From Methanosarcinaceae archaeon (lineage in GTDB: Archaea; Halobacteriota; Methanosarcinia; Methanosarcinales; Methanosarcinaceae): a DNA stretch of 7,059 nucleotides. A program made the position numbers and the translations under genes. Below, in pieces: positions 6,295 through 7,059 of this stretch. How positions within the stretch are numbered: the stretch's first letter is position 1; every line of letters starts with the position of its first letter. The notes beneath the pieces were generated by a model. That model had not been told where the DNA came from and did no database searches. It worked only from the letters and a program-made list of their open reading frames with translations. The stretch is from NCBI GenBank assembly GCA_020793555.1, contig DQIO01000204.1:1-7059 (forward strand). The letters run 5' to 3'.

Positions 6295-6307
6295 TCAGTT
6301 TGCAGCC
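6279..6307. terminator. Hairpin between convergent genes, candidate two-way terminator
   Basis: The arms GGCTG-t-AACTG (6279-6289) and CAGTT-tg-CAGCC (6296-6307) pair in ten positions around a TTTGAT loop that contains the last pilin gene's TGA stop. A T4 run follows on the plus strand (6317-6320). On the minus strand a T6 run follows after the hairpin (opposite 6261-6266). Archaeal termination relies mainly on T-runs, so the hairpin may instead stabilise 3' ends. The pairing is seen; the function is inferred. Confidence 0.45.
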
Positions 6308-6337
6308 AGCATCATGTTTTCACAGGAAAATTCTGGT

Positions 6338-6904
6338 TTATTCGATCTCACCGGCAACCGCAGTTGTATTTGACGTTTCTTCTATAAGGCTGGAAGCCGC
6401 CAGTGTGTAGCATATTGTGGTATATGGCAGTACTAATGCAAAAGCAAGGGGTATACCTCCTCCGATAGCATTTAGCACGACAATTATCACAAACAGGATA
6501 AGTGTATCCGTAAAATTATCTTTACCTATGTTTATGCTCTCTTTTATTGCATCTATTCCACCATAGTCTCTCAAGACAAGAAGCGGAAGCGCATATATTA
6601 ACAAAATTGACAATATTATTCCAGGGATTACCAAAAATATATAACCAATCATTAACAGTATGCCGGCTGCTATTACAAATACCCAGCTTCGTATGAAGTA
6701 GTTGAATCCTTCAAATACGTCATTTATCTCTACAGTTTCACCTTTTATTCCCCTGACTGCCATGTAGGTCAAGCCATACGACAATGGGGCTATTGTGATA
6801 ATGAATATCGATCCTATGACTGCTATCAAAGTGCCTATGATATAGGCTACGATATTGTTCTTGAATATGTTCCATGAATCTGTCATTATTGTTCCAATTT
6901 GCAT
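6338..6904 (-). CDS. Multi-pass membrane protein with LVIPGI motif
   Basis: 188-residue integral membrane protein of unknown function, convergent to the pilin cluster. Residues 1-15 (MQIGTIMTDSWNIFK) form an amphipathic start. Hydrophobic segments lie at about 16-50 (one or two helices), 74-91, 92-111, 132-148 and 150-172, with a short acidic tail. The LVIPGIILSILLIYALPLLV stretch (91-110), followed by a YGGIDAIKESINIGKDNF segment (114-131), resembles the membrane domain seen in glycerophosphodiester-phosphodiesterase-like, DUF975 and YciC-type proteins (PGI, then an A-x-x-x-S-x-x-x-x-K-x-N helix). No catalytic phosphodiesterase domain is present, so an enzymatic name would be unjustified. 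An upstream in-frame ATG at 6919 would add five residues, but it overlaps GAGGTG (6917-6912 on this strand), which lies 7 nt before ATG 6904. The second ATG is therefore the start. Nothing ties its function to the pilin genes beyond proximity. Confidence 0.85.
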   Translation of the reverse strand: MQIGTIMTDSWNIFKNNIVAYIIGTLIAVIGSIFIITIAPLSYGLTYMAVRGIKGETVEINDVFEGFNYFIRSWVFVIAAGILLMIGYIFLVIPGIILSILLIYALPLLVLRDYGGIDAIKESINIGKDNFTDTLILFVIIVVLNAIGGGIPLAFALVLPYTTICYTLAASSLIEETSNTTAVAGEIE

Positions 6905-6911
6905 GAAATAA

Positions 6912-6917
6912 CACCTC
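6912..6917 (-). promoter_or_regulatory. Strong ribosome binding site deciding ATG 6904
   Basis: Read on the minus strand this is GAGGTG, near-perfect complement to the archaeal 16S tail, 7 nt before ATG 6904. It overlaps the alternative upstream ATG at 6919 and rules it out as the main start. Confidence 0.7.
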
Positions 6918-6919
6918 AT

Positions 6920-7059
6920 TAAATTTGAGAGTGGTCAACATATATTAAATATTGTGGAAAATTGAAATAATTAAAATTTTTATGGTTTGCATCATTAGTT
7001 AAAATCACGCACACAATAAATTATTAAAAGAATAATCCCCACTCCTCTACCCGCTTGTT
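6920..7059. other. AT-rich intergenic region, possible gene end at right edge
   Basis: This 140-nt stretch holds the likely promoter of the minus-strand membrane protein gene and no complete gene. A small inverted repeat, ATTATT (7020-7025) and AATAAT (7031-7036), surrounds a 5-nt loop. On the minus strand, one frame from the window edge reads NKRVEEWGLFF and then two adjacent stops (7021-7026). This could be the C-terminus of a gene lying beyond the window, but 11 codons cannot establish it. Composition becomes more GC-rich from about 7037 to the edge, which would fit a gene end there. Confidence 0.3.
6941..6950 (-). promoter_or_regulatory. Candidate TATA box for the membrane protein gene
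   Basis: The minus strand reads ATTTAATATA here, similar to the archaeal box A. Transcription would start about 25 nt downstream, near 6918-6922, giving a short leader that just includes the ribosome binding site. The surroundings are AT-rich, so chance matches are likely and other TATA-like stretches occur further upstream. Confidence 0.35.

Noticed and set aside
6338..6904. Naming the minus-strand gene as a glycerophosphodiester phosphodiesterase
   Set aside because: Only a membrane-domain-like pattern is present; the catalytic domain is absent.
6738..6941. Alternative minus-strand frame overlapping the membrane protein start
   Set aside because: It has a His/Arg-rich composition and no ribosome binding site, and the overlapping frame has a strong GAGGTG-led start and clear membrane helices.
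1..7059. tRNA, rRNA, CRISPR array, insertion sequence or defence system
   Set aside because: I saw no cloverleaf-like sequence, regularly spaced long repeats, transposase motifs, terminal inverted repeats or nuclease motifs.

Overview
The window looks like a chromosomal segment of a mesophilic methanogenic archaeon, most likely in or near the Methanosarcinales. This placement is inferred from gene content and moderate-to-low GC; nothing in the window is a taxonomic marker. The archaeal signs are an archaellum FlaD/E-type domain, several type IV pilin-like signal peptides of two archaeal styles (Q-started 'class III' and AVSPVIG-type), GTG and TTG starts, and GGTG-containing ribosome binding sites.

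Layout. Positions 3-1370 (+) hold a long coiled-coil protein, probably cut at its 5' end by the window edge, that ends in an archaellum FlaD/FlaE-type domain. From 1452 to 6294 (+) there are six consecutive pilin-like genes, tightly packed and all on one strand. Each product has a short charged leader, one N-terminal hydrophobic helix and a beta-rich, Asn/Ser/Thr-rich extracellular domain. Their order and key motifs resemble the haloarchaeal pilin-like families I know as DUF7287, DUF7288, DUF7261, DUF7266 and DUF7289, with the last present as two diverged tandem copies. Family names are from memory of motifs and were not checked against a database. At 6338-6904 (-) a convergent gene encodes a small multi-pass membrane protein with an LVIPGI motif. 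A 10-bp-stem hairpin at 6279-6307 lies between the two convergent units. Positions 6920-7059 are AT-rich and mostly non-coding.

How it may work. Six different single-helix pilin-like proteins with no repeated major-pilin copy suggest a set of minor pilins or pseudopilins. They would form the tip or priming complex of a type IV pilus-like or secretion-like filament on the cell surface. The assembly ATPase, membrane platform protein and prepilin peptidase are not in the window; I expect at least the first two just upstream. The FlaD/E-like protein beside them is the odd partner. In archaella, ArlC/D/E proteins form a cytoplasmic switch structure that links chemotaxis to the motor, so this locus may be a non-archaellum filament with an archaellum-like cytoplasmic adaptor. 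That coupling is an inference from gene order.
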